Shown piece after piece: positions 23,260 to 31,772 of a DNA stretch of 44,444 nt. The notes under the pieces were generated by a model that was not told where the DNA came from, searched no databases, and was given only the letters and a program-made list of their open reading frames with translations. Each line of letters begins with the position of its first letter. The first letter of the stretch is position 1. The stretch is from DATFMP01 sp035266845 (lineage in GTDB: Bacteria; SAR324; JACQKK01). The stretch is taken from positions 1 to 44,444 of the forward strand of contig DATFMP010000003.1 in assembly GCA_035266845.1 (NCBI GenBank). The letters run 5' to 3'. The translations under genes were made by a program, and so were the position numbers.

Positions 23260-23913
23260 TCAGTTCTGCAGCCGGGCCGTCTGCGGGTCGCCGCGGGTCT
23301 GACGGTACACGCGGATGTTGCCCAGATTGCGGCGCTCGTTGTTGGTGAGCGAGAAGTGCTGGTTGCTGGCGAAGAACCGCGGGTCCTTCACCTGCAGCGT
23401 ATGGTCGCCGCCGCTGACGCCCAGGAACTGGAAGATGCCATCGCGATCGGTGACGGCCACCCCGTCATCCGGGACCAGGCGCACTTCCACGCCCTCGGCC
23501 GAGCCGCCCTTGTCCCGCACCAGCCGGCCCACCACGCGGCCGAGCGCCTCCACCAGCCGCACGGGTTGCACCTTCAGTTCCTCGCCCTGGGCCACCTGCA
23601 CCGGCAGAGCGACGGGCTCGTAACCCTTGATGCGCACCTGCAACTGGTGCTCGCCGGCGGGCACGTTGGTGATGCGGAAACGCCCATCCGGGTGCGTTAC
23701 GAACGTGACGTCATCCAGCGCAAAGCGGATGGAATGCTGGGCGTATTCGGAGGGAAACAGGATCTGGCCGTGCAGGTCGCCCGTCCGCGTCACAAAGGCG
23801 ACGAGGCCGTTCACATAGGACTGCGCCTGCATATCTCCACCGCCTGCTCCCAGGTCGCAGCCGACGAACACGACTGTACCGAGGAGGGCGAACGCAATGG
23901 CAAACTTTTTCAT
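23260..23913 (-). CDS. Lipoprotein with two carboxypeptidase-regulatory-like domains
   Basis: A 217-residue protein with a signal sequence ending FVGC (lipobox, Cys19). Two beta-sandwich repeats follow: GRFRITNVPAGEHQLQVRIKG (about 76-96) and DGIFQFLGVSGGDHTLQV (about 172-189). Both resemble the CarboxypepD_reg/Cna-B-like pattern of a strand, turn and GxHxLxV. It probably acts as an envelope binding or structural module; no catalytic motif is visible. An ATG at 24006 is in frame but the 23913 start gives the signal peptide. Function not known. Confidence 0.78.
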   Translation of the reverse strand: MKKFAIAFALLGTVVFVGCDLGAGGGDMQAQSYVNGLVAFVTRTGDLHGQILFPSEYAQHSIRFALDDVTFVTHPDGRFRITNVPAGEHQLQVRIKGYEPVALPVQVAQGEELKVQPVRLVEALGRVVGRLVRDKGGSAEGVEVRLVPDDGVAVTDRDGIFQFLGVSGGDHTLQVKDPRFFASNQHFSLTNNERRNLGNIRVYRQTRGDPQTARLQN

Positions 23914-24074
23914 GCCGCGCAAGATTGGCTGACGGTGTGCCCGTCCATGGGAAGGATCACCCCGCTCCGGGCTCATCAAATGCCATAGATTCGTTATCAA
24001 TGTCAATTAGTTATATCGGCAAGTAGCTCGAATACTTGTGGAACTGCGTGAAATTGCGACCCCTTGCCTCCCGA

Positions 24075-25148
24075 TCACCCCGTCTCCATGGGCAGCAGCA
24101 CCATGAACACGGCGCCGCGCTCGGCGCCGGGTCGGTAGCGCAGCACGCCCTCGTGAGCGCGCACGATCTGGTAGCTGATGGCCAACCCCAGGCCGGTGCC
24201 GGCCCGCTTGGTCGTGTAGAACGGCGTGAACAGCCGGTCCCGATCCGCCTCGGGCACGCCGGGCCCTTCGTCCTCCACCTCGATGCGGAAGTAGGTGCGC
24301 GAAGGGTCGGGCAGCGCCTCGCGCTCCTGCCAGGGCCCCAGGATCTGCGTGCGCACGCGCACCCGGCCGCCTTCCGGGCTGGCCTCCGCGGCATTGCGGA
24401 TCAGGTTCAGGAACACCTGGTGCATCCGGTCACGGTCGGCATACAGCTCCGGCAGCGATGGGTCGTACTCGCGCTGCAGTTCCACGGGCGCGCCGGAGTT
24501 GGCCACGAACCACAGCACCTCGTCCAGCAACGCGTGCAGGTTGAAGTGCGTGCAGCTCAGTGGCGGCTCCGCACCGTAGCTCAGCATGTTGCGGATCAGG
24601 CGCTCCAGGCGTTCCAACTCCTTCAGAATCACCCCGGGGAACTCGGCGAACTCGGGCGTCTTGGCCAGCCGGCGGGCCAGTAGCTGCGTCGCGCCCTTCA
24701 CGCCGCTCAGGGGATTCTGCAGTTCGTGCGCCACGCGCTGCACCATCATCCCCAGCGAGTCGATCAGCCGCGCCTCATGTGCCGCCGATTCCGCCCGGTC
24801 CTGGTGCGTCTCGTTCCACAGCACGATCATCGCGAATTCCACAGGTTGACCCGCCTCCAGCACGGGATCCACCTGAGCCCGGATGCGCAGCGGCACCTGC
24901 TCCGGCCCCTGCTCGATGCGCAGACCCGAGACGATGGAGGAGGTCTCGCGCTCAATGGCGCGCCGCACCGCCTGGGTCACGCGCGTATCCGCGGGGAACA
25001 GCCGCTCCACCGTGACCTCGGCCAGCCGCCCTGGCGGGAGGTGCCAGAACAGCCCTGCCGCCGGATTGGCCATTCGCACGCGGCCGTCCCGGCTCACCAC
25101 CAGCAGGGGTGTGCTCAGGCTCTCGACGATGGCAGTGGCGTGCTCCAA
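24075..25148 (-). CDS. NtrB-like sensor histidine kinase
   Basis: A 357-residue protein from a TTG start at 25148, chosen because GAGGGAG precedes it. The N-terminal PAS-like domain (about 5-120) shows VVSRDGRVRMANPAAG. The dimerisation domain has RVAHELQNPLSGVKGATQLLARRL, with the phosphoaccepting His in AHELQNPL. The ATP domain follows (NLIRNAAEASPEGG, EDEGPGVPEADRDRLFTPFYTTK, GTGLGLAISYQIV). This is the NtrB/GlnL or soluble-kinase arrangement. No response regulator is adjacent; the gene before it is a lipoprotein, and the divergent neighbour is trmFO. The signal is unknown, nitrogen being only one possibility. Confidence 0.86.
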   Translation of the reverse strand: MEHATAIVESLSTPLLVVSRDGRVRMANPAAGLFWHLPPGRLAEVTVERLFPADTRVTQAVRRAIERETSSIVSGLRIEQGPEQVPLRIRAQVDPVLEAGQPVEFAMIVLWNETHQDRAESAAHEARLIDSLGMMVQRVAHELQNPLSGVKGATQLLARRLAKTPEFAEFPGVILKELERLERLIRNMLSYGAEPPLSCTHFNLHALLDEVLWFVANSGAPVELQREYDPSLPELYADRDRMHQVFLNLIRNAAEASPEGGRVRVRTQILGPWQEREALPDPSRTYFRIEVEDEGPGVPEADRDRLFTPFYTTKRAGTGLGLAISYQIVRAHEGVLRYRPGAERGAVFMVLLPMETG

Positions 25149-25347
25149 GGGCTCTCCCTCAGGGGCCCGGCTGTGGGCCGGGCGGGGTTTGACCAGTGCG
25201 CCGGGCGGGGTACACTGGTTTCTCGAACCGCCTGCAGTAGGCAATCGGTCCACTGTATCGGCATTTGTACCGCAATGGCAGCCGTTCCGCGCAATGCCGT
25301 GGACGGAACCGCGCGGCACCGCTTCCGCAGCCCCCACCGGGACACGC

Positions 25348-26715
25348 ATGGACGCACCGCAAGTCGCCATCGTCGGCGCCGGCTTTGCCGGCAGCGAGGC
25401 TGCCTGGCAGCTCGCGCGCCGCGGCCATGCCGTGCGGCTCTACGAGATGCGCCCCCGGCGCATGACCGAGGCGCACCAGAGCGGTGACTGCGCCGAGCTC
25501 GTCTGCTCCAATTCCTTCAAGAGCATCAGTGCCGAGAATGCCCACGGCCTGCTCAAGGCGGAGCTGGCCGTGCAGGGCTCCCTGATCCTGGAGGTCGCGC
25601 ACGAGACGGCCGTGCCTGCCGGTCAGGCCCTGGCTGTGGATCGGGAGCAATTTGCGCGCCGCGTCACCGCGCGGCTGGAGGCGGAACCCCTGGTGGAGTT
25701 CTGCCGCGACGAGGCACGCTCGGCAGAGGCGCTGCTGGCGGCCCACCGCGCCGTGATCGTGGCCAGCGGCCCCCTCACGTCGCCGGAGTTGGCGGAATCC
25801 CTGCGGGCATACGTGGGCGAAGGCTACCTGTACTTCCACGATGCCATCGCGCCCGTGGTGATGGCGGACTCCATCGACCGCTCCGTGGCCTTCGCCGCCT
25901 CGCGCTACGGCAAGGGCACGGCCGACTACCTGAATTGTCCGCTCAGCGAGACAGAGTACCACGCCTTCGTGACGGCCGTGGCCGCGGCCGAGAAGGTGGC
26001 CTTCCATTCGTTCGAGTCTCTGCGGCCGTTCGAGGGCTGCCTGCCCATCGAGGTGATGGTGGAGCGCGGCCCGCTCACGCTGGCCTACGGGCCCATGAAG
26101 CCCGTCGGCCTCACCGACCCGCGCACAGGGCGGCGGCCCTTCGCGGCCCTGCAACTGCGCTGCGAGAATGCCCAGGGCACGCTCTACAGCATGGTGGGCT
26201 GCCAGACCAAGATGACCTGGCCCGAGCAGCGCCGCGTCTTCCGCATGATCCCCGGCCTGGAGCACGCGCAGTTCGCGCGGCTGGGGTCGTTGCACCGCAA
26301 TACCTTCCTCAACGCACCGCGCCTGCTGGACGAGGACCTGGCGCTGCGGGACGAGCCGCGCCTGTTCTTCGCCGGGCAGATCACGGGCGTGGAGGGCTAT
26401 ATGGAGTCCACGGCCATGGGACTTTATGTGGCCAAGCGCATAGCGGCCCGGCTGGATGACGTGGAGCGGCCACGCCCGGGCAGCGCCACAATGACTGGTG
26501 CCCTCCTGCGCTACCTGCGCGAGACTCCACCGGAGCGCTTCCAGCCCATGAACGCCAGCTTCGGCCTGCTCGATGCCGCGCCCGACCCGGTACACAAGCG
26601 CGAGCGCAAGGCCTTCTATGCGCGCCGCGCGCTGGCGGAGATGGAGCGGCTGGAGGCGCTGGAACGGCCGCTCACGCCTGTCGCGGCAGCCTCCACGCGC
26701 CCCGCTGCACCCTAG
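25348..26715 (+). CDS. trmFO: Folate/FAD-dependent tRNA m5U54 methyltransferase TrmFO
   Basis: A 455-residue TrmFO (GidA-like), which makes ribothymidine at U54 of tRNA from methylene-tetrahydrofolate with FADH2. The FAD-binding motif VAIVGAGFAGSEAAWQLA is at 6-23. The catalytic Cys53 is in ELVCSNSFKS and a second Cys231 in FEGCLPIEVM, matching the redox-active pair of the B. subtilis enzyme. A GAGQITGVEGYMEST-type C-terminal motif is present (here FAGQITGVEGYMESTAMG). Enteric gammaproteobacteria lack this gene and use TrmA. Ribosome site weak; Met1 follows CACCGGGACACGC. Confidence 0.96.
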   Translation: MDAPQVAIVGAGFAGSEAAWQLARRGHAVRLYEMRPRRMTEAHQSGDCAELVCSNSFKSISAENAHGLLKAELAVQGSLILEVAHETAVPAGQALAVDREQFARRVTARLEAEPLVEFCRDEARSAEALLAAHRAVIVASGPLTSPELAESLRAYVGEGYLYFHDAIAPVVMADSIDRSVAFAASRYGKGTADYLNCPLSETEYHAFVTAVAAAEKVAFHSFESLRPFEGCLPIEVMVERGPLTLAYGPMKPVGLTDPRTGRRPFAALQLRCENAQGTLYSMVGCQTKMTWPEQRRVFRMIPGLEHAQFARLGSLHRNTFLNAPRLLDEDLALRDEPRLFFAGQITGVEGYMESTAMGLYVAKRIAARLDDVERPRPGSATMTGALLRYLRETPPERFQPMNASFGLLDAAPDPVHKRERKAFYARRALAEMERLEALERPLTPVAAASTRPAAP

Positions 26716-27008
26716 GCTGTGCTTTGAACAGCATTTCGGCCATGGGGCGTTGCCCCCACCCCCATGGGGGAGCGAGGCTCCCTGAACCCTATCTGTGGGT
26801 AGAACCGCGTCGGCCTTGGTCAGGGTCTGTATCGGGGGGTGCGGGGGCCCGCGGCCCCCGCAACGGAGTGCTTGCGGTCTTAAGCGGCCCCGCCGCTTAA
26901 GTCCCCGGCCCCAAACAGGGCCTGCCCGGCATGGGGCGCATGCCTTGTGCCCGCAGGGCGCCGCGCCCAACCCGGCTGGCTCTGCGCCACCCCTCAAGGC
27001 AGCGAACC
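26716..27008. repeat. Gap with a run of GC-rich hairpins
   Basis: No gene is seen. GGGGC-GTT-GCCCC (26744-26756), CCCCCATGGGGG (26759-26770), GGGAGC-GAG-GCTCCC (26768-26782) and GCGGGGGCC-CGC-GGCCCCCGC (26841-26861) lie in a row. The last is a strong 9-bp hairpin and may also end trmFO transcription. The style matches the run after hemH. Confidence 0.65.
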
Positions 27009-27959
27009 ATGGAAGCCTCGCAAGTGCTCTCGCATCGGCTCAACAACGCGCTGCACGCCGTGCTGCTGCTGGGCGGGCTGGCCCTGCTGCTGATGGCCAT
27101 CGGCCTGGCGCTGGGCGGCACCACAGGACTGCTGTGGGTGGGCGTGCTGGGCATGCTGGGGCTGTTGTTCACGCCGCGCATTTCGCCCGCAATGATCCTG
27201 CGCATGTATCGGGCGCGCCCGCTGGCGCCCGCCGAGGCACCCGCGCTGTACGAGTTGGTGGGGCAACTGGTCCAACGCGCCGGCCTGGCCCAGACGCCCG
27301 AGCTGTTCTACGTGCCCACGCCGCTGATGAACGCATTCTCCGTGGGCCGGCGCGACGAGGCGGTAATCGCCGTGACGGACGGACTGCTGCGCGGGCTGCC
27401 GCCCCGCGAGCTGACCGGGGTGCTGGCCCACGAGATCGGCCACATCCGCCACAACGATATGTGGATCATGTCCCTGGCGGACGGCGCCAGCCGCATCGTG
27501 CGCGCCATGTCCTTCATGGGTCAGGTGCTGATCCTCGTGAACCTGCCCATGTATCTGCTTCAGTACGGTTCCATGCCATGGGTGCCCCTGCTGCTGCTCG
27601 TCTTCGCCCCCACGCTGAGCGCGCTGCTGCAGCTGGCCCTCTCGCGCAACCGGGAGTTCGACGCGGACGTGGAGGCGGCGCGCCTCACCGGCGATCCGCT
27701 GGGGCTGGCCAGCGCGCTGGTGCAGCTCGAGCAGCACCAGCAGCGGTTCTGGCGCCGCCTGCTATGGCCCGGCACGCCCAACGAGCAACCGTCGCTGCTG
27801 CGCACCCACCCCAACAGCGAGCAGCGCATCGAGCGCCTGCGCTCCCTGGCGCCCGCGGAGGAGCCCTCCGTGGAGGAGCCACCGCCGTCCTTCGCGCCTC
27901 CGCCCTGGAGCACACCCCTGGGCTCGCCGCGTCGGCGCTGGCACGGGCTGTGGTATTAG
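27009..27959 (+). CDS. HtpX-like M48 family zinc metalloprotease
   Basis: This 316-residue membrane protease has two N-terminal helices (about 18-34 and 41-55), then VGRRDEAVIAVTDGLLRGL and the zinc motif HEIGH (141-145) with the third ligand Glu216 in NREFDADVEA. Another helical pair lies at about 175-210. HtpX degrades damaged membrane proteins under envelope stress. The C-terminal 60 residues (Pro/Arg-rich) are unlike E. coli HtpX and may be lineage-specific. AAGG precedes the ATG. Likely HtpX-related, though orthology is uncertain. Confidence 0.86.
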   Translation: MEASQVLSHRLNNALHAVLLLGGLALLLMAIGLALGGTTGLLWVGVLGMLGLLFTPRISPAMILRMYRARPLAPAEAPALYELVGQLVQRAGLAQTPELFYVPTPLMNAFSVGRRDEAVIAVTDGLLRGLPPRELTGVLAHEIGHIRHNDMWIMSLADGASRIVRAMSFMGQVLILVNLPMYLLQYGSMPWVPLLLLVFAPTLSALLQLALSRNREFDADVEAARLTGDPLGLASALVQLEQHQQRFWRRLLWPGTPNEQPSLLRTHPNSEQRIERLRSLAPAEEPSVEEPPPSFAPPPWSTPLGSPRRRWHGLWY

Positions 27960-28101
27960 GCCGCAATGTAGGGAAGCATGTAGAGCAGTACCGCCATGGG
28001 GTCGGCGGCTGTCATTCCGAGTGTCGCGAGGAATCTGCTGGAGCCAAGGCCAAGCAGGTGGGTCCACTTGCCCGGTGCTGAACCCGGCAAGGCCGTGGGG
28101 C

Positions 28102-29085
28102 CTATTGAATGAGGTAGTTGAGCTGCAGAGGCTGGTCCTTGCGTTGGAGGTCCAGCGTGATCTCCCGCTCGTTGCGGAACATCGTGAGCAGGCGGAGGGC
28201 CTGATCGGCAGTCGTGATGGGCTCGCCGTTGACGGCCTTGATCTTGTCGAAGTTGTCCAGCCCGATGCGGTCGAAGATGCTGCCGGGGCGGATGTTGCGG
28301 ATCTGGAAGCCCGATCCGGTGGCGTCCGTATAGGGGACGACGCGGGCCGACTTCAGCACCTCGGAGAAGTTCTCGAAGGCTTTGCTCACCTCAGCGCTGG
28401 GCACGCGCACCTGCAACACGTTGCCCTCCTGCGTCATGGGGAACGGCGCCGTGGAGGCCTCGTTCTGGCTCGGCATGACGCGCCGTGGAGGCGGGGCCAA
28501 GCGGCGATTCACCTGAGGCACGGCCACCGCGGCGGTCGCGGCGGACTTCGTGGCCAGGTCGAAGGTGACCCGCTCACCCTGGTAGCGCACGACGATCTTG
28601 CTCCGGTACACGGCGATCAGCTTGCCCTGGTTCGCCGCGCAGTCGCGCGTGGGCTCCTCCACCATTGGCACGCAGTCCCACAGGCGGTACACCTTCTCGT
28701 TGCGGCCAGTCGCGTCCGCGATGAGGGCAAAGGAGCGCTTGCCCATGATCATCGTGCCGGTCAGCGTCAGGTTTAGCGGCACCTTGACGGCCACGGGCAC
28801 CGTGGGGGCGCCGGCCGTGCCGGCCGCGGGCGCCGACCCGCCCGGATTGACCTGGGAGCGTCGCGCGCCGAAGATGTTGTCCGTGAGTACCGGCTGAAAG
28901 GTGCTCAAGGGCATCTTTGCCAGCTCCGCCTGCTCCTGTTTGGGCGCCGCGACCGCCACGGCGAAGGACACATCGGCGTCCAGCCGGCGCTCGAGCACCT
29001 GCATGGACAGGGCAGCCGACTCGTACGAGACGGTGCCGGCCATTGCCAGCGCAACCAACCAAGCCAGAGGGCGCAGCGGTACCAT
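28102..29085 (-). CDS. gspC: Type II secretion system protein GspC
   Basis: A 327-residue inner-membrane protein with one N-terminal helix (about 8-25). The homology region (MPLSTFQPVLTDNIFGARR, about 58-76) is the GspD-contacting part. The C-terminal PDZ domain is clear: GFQIRNIRPGSIFDRIGLDNFDKIKAVNGEPI at about 260-291. GspC connects the outer-membrane secretin to the inner-membrane platform. No other gsp gene is in the window, so it is separated from the rest of the secretion operon. ATG at 29085 preferred, with GGCAGG close upstream; a TTG at 29100 is possible. Confidence 0.88.
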   Translation of the reverse strand: MVPLRPLAWLVALAMAGTVSYESAALSMQVLERRLDADVSFAVAVAAPKQEQAELAKMPLSTFQPVLTDNIFGARRSQVNPGGSAPAAGTAGAPTVPVAVKVPLNLTLTGTMIMGKRSFALIADATGRNEKVYRLWDCVPMVEEPTRDCAANQGKLIAVYRSKIVVRYQGERVTFDLATKSAATAAVAVPQVNRRLAPPPRRVMPSQNEASTAPFPMTQEGNVLQVRVPSAEVSKAFENFSEVLKSARVVPYTDATGSGFQIRNIRPGSIFDRIGLDNFDKIKAVNGEPITTADQALRLLTMFRNEREITLDLQRKDQPLQLNYLIQ

Positions 29086-29175
29086 GTTCCTGCCTGTCAA
29101 CGTTGGGCCGGCCGCGGCGTCCCTTGACCCGGGATCACGCGCCGCAAGCCCTGCCGCCCGAGGAGCCCCGCCGGT

Positions 29176-30294
29176 ATGACTTCCGTTTCCGCGAACGGTT
29201 CAAGCCCGCCCACCCGGCCGGCGGTGGTGCTGCTGAACTTCGGCGGTCCGCGCAACCTGGAGGAAGTCCCGGGGTTTCTCTTCGAGATCCTGCGGGATCC
29301 CAATACGATCCAGCTCCCCTTCCCGCAGTGGGCCCAGGACCTGCTGGCGGGGCGCATCGCCCGCCGCCGCAGCCACGAGGTGACCCGGCAGTATGCCGCG
29401 ATCGGGGGCTCCTCGCCCATCGTGCCCGCAACGTTGCGCATCCGCAATGCCCTGGCCGATGCCTTGCGCGAAGCGGGCTGCCCGCTACCGGTGTACGTGG
29501 CCCAGCGCTATCTGCCCGGCGATGCCGAGGCTACGGTGCAGGTCCTGCTGGCGGACGGGGTGGATGCAATCTTCGCGGTGCCGCTGTACCCACACTTCAG
29601 TTACGCCACCAGCGGATCCTCCTTCGAGCAACTGGCCGACCTGCTCGCCGCCGCGGGCTGGGAGGGCCGCCTGGATGCGCTGCGCTCTTATCCGGATGCG
29701 CCGGGCCTGTTGGAGGCCATGGCGGAGCGGCTGGAGGCCACCCTGCGCGAGAAGGGCCTGCAGCCGGAGGGCACCGTGATCCTCTGCTCGGCCCACGGCC
29801 TGCCGCGGGTATACGTCGATCAGGGTGATCCCTACCGGCTGGAGCTGTACCGGACGATGGAGGGGCTGCGCCTGCGCTTTCCCCAGTGGCGCTTCGACCT
29901 GTCGTTCCAGAGCCGCGTGGGGCCCGCGGAATGGCTGAAGCCCTACACGGACCAATACGTGCCGCAACTGGCCGCGGAGGGCGTGCGCGATCTGGTGTTC
30001 GTGCCCATCAGCTTCGTGAACGATCACATCGAGACCAACTACGAGGTGGGCGTGACCTACTTCGAGCTGGCCCGCGCCCATGGCCTCACACCGCACCGCG
30101 CACTGGCCGTGGAGGATCACCCGGCGCACATCCGCGTGCTGGCCGATGCCGCCGCGCAGTGGGCCGCGGGCCGCGCCGGGGTGCCGCTGACCGAGCTGTT
30201 GCCATCCGATCAGCACTTCGCCCGCGTGGGCCGCTGGGCCTGGGGCCTCTGGCTCGTGGCCCTTTTCGCCGCCCTGCTCTTCGCCCTCACCTGA
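29176..30294 (+). CDS. hemH: Ferrochelatase
   Basis: The 372-residue enzyme inserts ferrous iron into protoporphyrin IX, the last step of heme synthesis. NFGGPRNLEEVPGFL (21-35), CSAHGLPRVYVDQGDPY with active-site His207, and FVNDHIETNYEVG near 280-292 are typical. A C-terminal hydrophobic segment (LWLVALFAALLFALT) makes a membrane anchor, as seen in many proteobacterial and cyanobacterial enzymes. GAGGAG lies 10 bp upstream of the ATG. It is divergent from gspC. A repeat-like run of hairpins follows the stop. Confidence 0.96.
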   Translation: MTSVSANGSSPPTRPAVVLLNFGGPRNLEEVPGFLFEILRDPNTIQLPFPQWAQDLLAGRIARRRSHEVTRQYAAIGGSSPIVPATLRIRNALADALREAGCPLPVYVAQRYLPGDAEATVQVLLADGVDAIFAVPLYPHFSYATSGSSFEQLADLLAAAGWEGRLDALRSYPDAPGLLEAMAERLEATLREKGLQPEGTVILCSAHGLPRVYVDQGDPYRLELYRTMEGLRLRFPQWRFDLSFQSRVGPAEWLKPYTDQYVPQLAAEGVRDLVFVPISFVNDHIETNYEVGVTYFELARAHGLTPHRALAVEDHPAHIRVLADAAAQWAAGRAGVPLTELLPSDQHFARVGRWAWGLWLVALFAALLFALT

Positions 30295-30328
30295 GGCCCA
30301 CACCTCAGCCCCCCAGCGCATATAGGGT

Positions 30329-30373
30329 GCAGGGAAGTCGTTCCCTGCCGGGGGTTCGGGGGCAGCGCCCCCG
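30329..30373. repeat. Tandem hairpins after hemH
   Basis: GCAGGGAA-GTCG-TTCCCTGC (30329-30348) is a perfect 8-bp hairpin, then CGGGGGC-AGC-GCCCCCG (30357-30373). The same style occurs at 8561, 8614 and 26744-26861, so this may be a dispersed mosaic extragenic element or a double terminator. Confidence 0.6.
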
Positions 30374-30395
30374 AGCCGCGTACGCTGGGTATAGC

Positions 30396-31055
30396 CTACT
30401 GCGGCAGGTGGCCGCGCCGGACGAGCACCTGGGCGCCGCACTCGCTGAAGGGGGCGTGAGCACTGCCATGGGGCTGCCGCACCCAGGTGCCGGCGGGATA
30501 ACGGCCGTGCTCATCCTGGATTTCGCCCTCCAGCACGAACAGTTCCTCGCCGCCCGGATGGTCGTGGTGCGGCACCTGCGCGCCGGCGGCAAAGCGGGAC
30601 AGGTAGACGGTCTCCCCCGTCGCTTCGTCGCGAAACAGGTCCAGGCGCCGGATGGCCTCGGGCGGACCCTGCCAGCCGCCATTGCGGGTATCCATCACCA
30701 AGCGCGCCTGCTCCGTCGGCGCCATCTGGCACAGCCGCACCAGCAGCGTGCAGCCGTCCTCGCTGTAGGGCGCGTGGGCGGAGCCGGGTGGGTTGCGGAT
30801 GTACGTGCCCGCGGGATAGCGCCCGTGCTCGTCGCACAGTTCGCCGTCTAGCACCAGCAGCTCTTCACCCCCGCCGTGCTCGTGGCGGCCAAAGCGACTG
30901 CCCGGCGCATAGCGCACGATGGAAACCGCACGTGCCACCTCCTCCCCGTTGCGCTCCAGCATGCGCCGCTCCACGCCCGGCTCCGGAGAAGCCACCCAGT
31001 CCAGCGCCGGCGTGGCCAGCACGACGCGTTCATGCAGATCGGCATTCAGCAGCAT
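30396..31055 (-). CDS. Bicupin ChrR-like anti-sigma-type protein
   Basis: A 219-residue protein made of two very similar cupin halves (about 40-110 and 140-215). Both contain GGEEL(L/F)VLxGExxDEHGRYPAGTxxRxPxGSAHAP, so it arose by internal duplication. The pattern matches the C-terminal cupin of ChrR, the anti-sigma factor sensing singlet oxygen, but the N-terminal zinc-binding sigma-interacting domain is absent. It therefore binds metal and perhaps a ligand alone. The ATG at 31055 follows GAGGAGGCG. The sigma/anti-sigma pair at 2.9-4.2 kb is not adjacent. Role unknown. Confidence 0.82.
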   Translation of the reverse strand: MLLNADLHERVVLATPALDWVASPEPGVERRMLERNGEEVARAVSIVRYAPGSRFGRHEHGGGEELLVLDGELCDEHGRYPAGTYIRNPPGSAHAPYSEDGCTLLVRLCQMAPTEQARLVMDTRNGGWQGPPEAIRRLDLFRDEATGETVYLSRFAAGAQVPHHDHPGGEELFVLEGEIQDEHGRYPAGTWVRQPHGSAHAPFSECGAQVLVRRGHLPQ

Positions 31056-31298
31056 TGGCGCCTCCTCGTCGGTCGGGTAGATCGGACTGTCGGAGGTTCT
31101 CCCCCCTCCGGCGTTGTGCCCAGCATAGCAGCGGCTCTCCCTGCACAACAGCCACGGGCGCCGATTTCATCCTCGGACAGCGAGACCCGCGGCGCCACCT
31201 TGCCAAGCACCCCAGCAGGCGCGACCATGGAGCGGTGGCTTCCGGCACGATGCCGGGCGGCACGGCGTCCCCCGGATACCCCCTGCAACGAGCGAGGC

Positions 31299-31772
31299 AT
31301 GCGCTACTGGCTGATGAAGACGGAGCCCTCCGCATTCTCCATTGACGATCTGGAACGGATGGGCCGCGAGCACTGGGACGGCATTCGCAACTACCAATCC
31401 CGCAACCACATGCGCGACGACATGAAGGTGGGCGATCGCGTGCTGATCTATCACTCCAGCACAGATATCCCGGCCGTGGTGGGCACGGCCCGCGTCGTGC
31501 GCGAGGCCTATCCCGACGACACAAGCTGGGACCCCGACAGCAAGTACTTCGACCCCAAGAGCAGCCCGGACAATCCGCGCTGGGTGATGGTGGACGTGGC
31601 CTTCGAATCGCGCTTCGCCCAGCCGCTGCCGCTGGCCCGGCTGCGCGAGCTGCCCGCGCTGCAGGGCATGCTGCTCCTCAAGAAGGGCATGCGGCTCTCC
31701 ATCCAACCCGTCACGGAGCAGGAGTTCCGGACGGTGCTGTCCCACGCAGGGCAAGCAGCACAGGTCCAATGA
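31299..31772 (+). CDS. EVE domain protein
   Basis: The 157-residue protein is a single EVE domain (PUA-like fold). The start MRYWLMKTEPSAFSIDDL, then IRNYQSRNHMRDDMKVGDRVLIYHSS and PRWVMVDVAFESRF are classic. EVE proteins bind modified bases in DNA or RNA, and housekeeping ones in proteobacteria are usually stand-alone like this. The stop overlaps the next ATG (ATGA), so MobA-like and EVE are translationally coupled. Confidence 0.95.
   Translation: MRYWLMKTEPSAFSIDDLERMGREHWDGIRNYQSRNHMRDDMKVGDRVLIYHSSTDIPAVVGTARVVREAYPDDTSWDPDSKYFDPKSSPDNPRWVMVDVAFESRFAQPLPLARLRELPALQGMLLLKKGMRLSIQPVTEQEFRTVLSHAGQAAQVQ

Noticed and set aside
26741..26861. The hairpin run as a CRISPR array
   Set aside because: Units differ in sequence and length, there are no regular spacers, and no cas gene is in the window.
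25159..26997. 612-codon leftward frame antisense to trmFO
   Set aside because: The trmFO frame has all catalytic motifs. The antisense protein shows no recognisable feature.
31299..31772. EVE protein as part of an antiphage system
   Set aside because: It is a lone EVE domain next to a MobA-like gene, with no nuclease, McrBC or GTPase neighbours. The housekeeping form is more likely.
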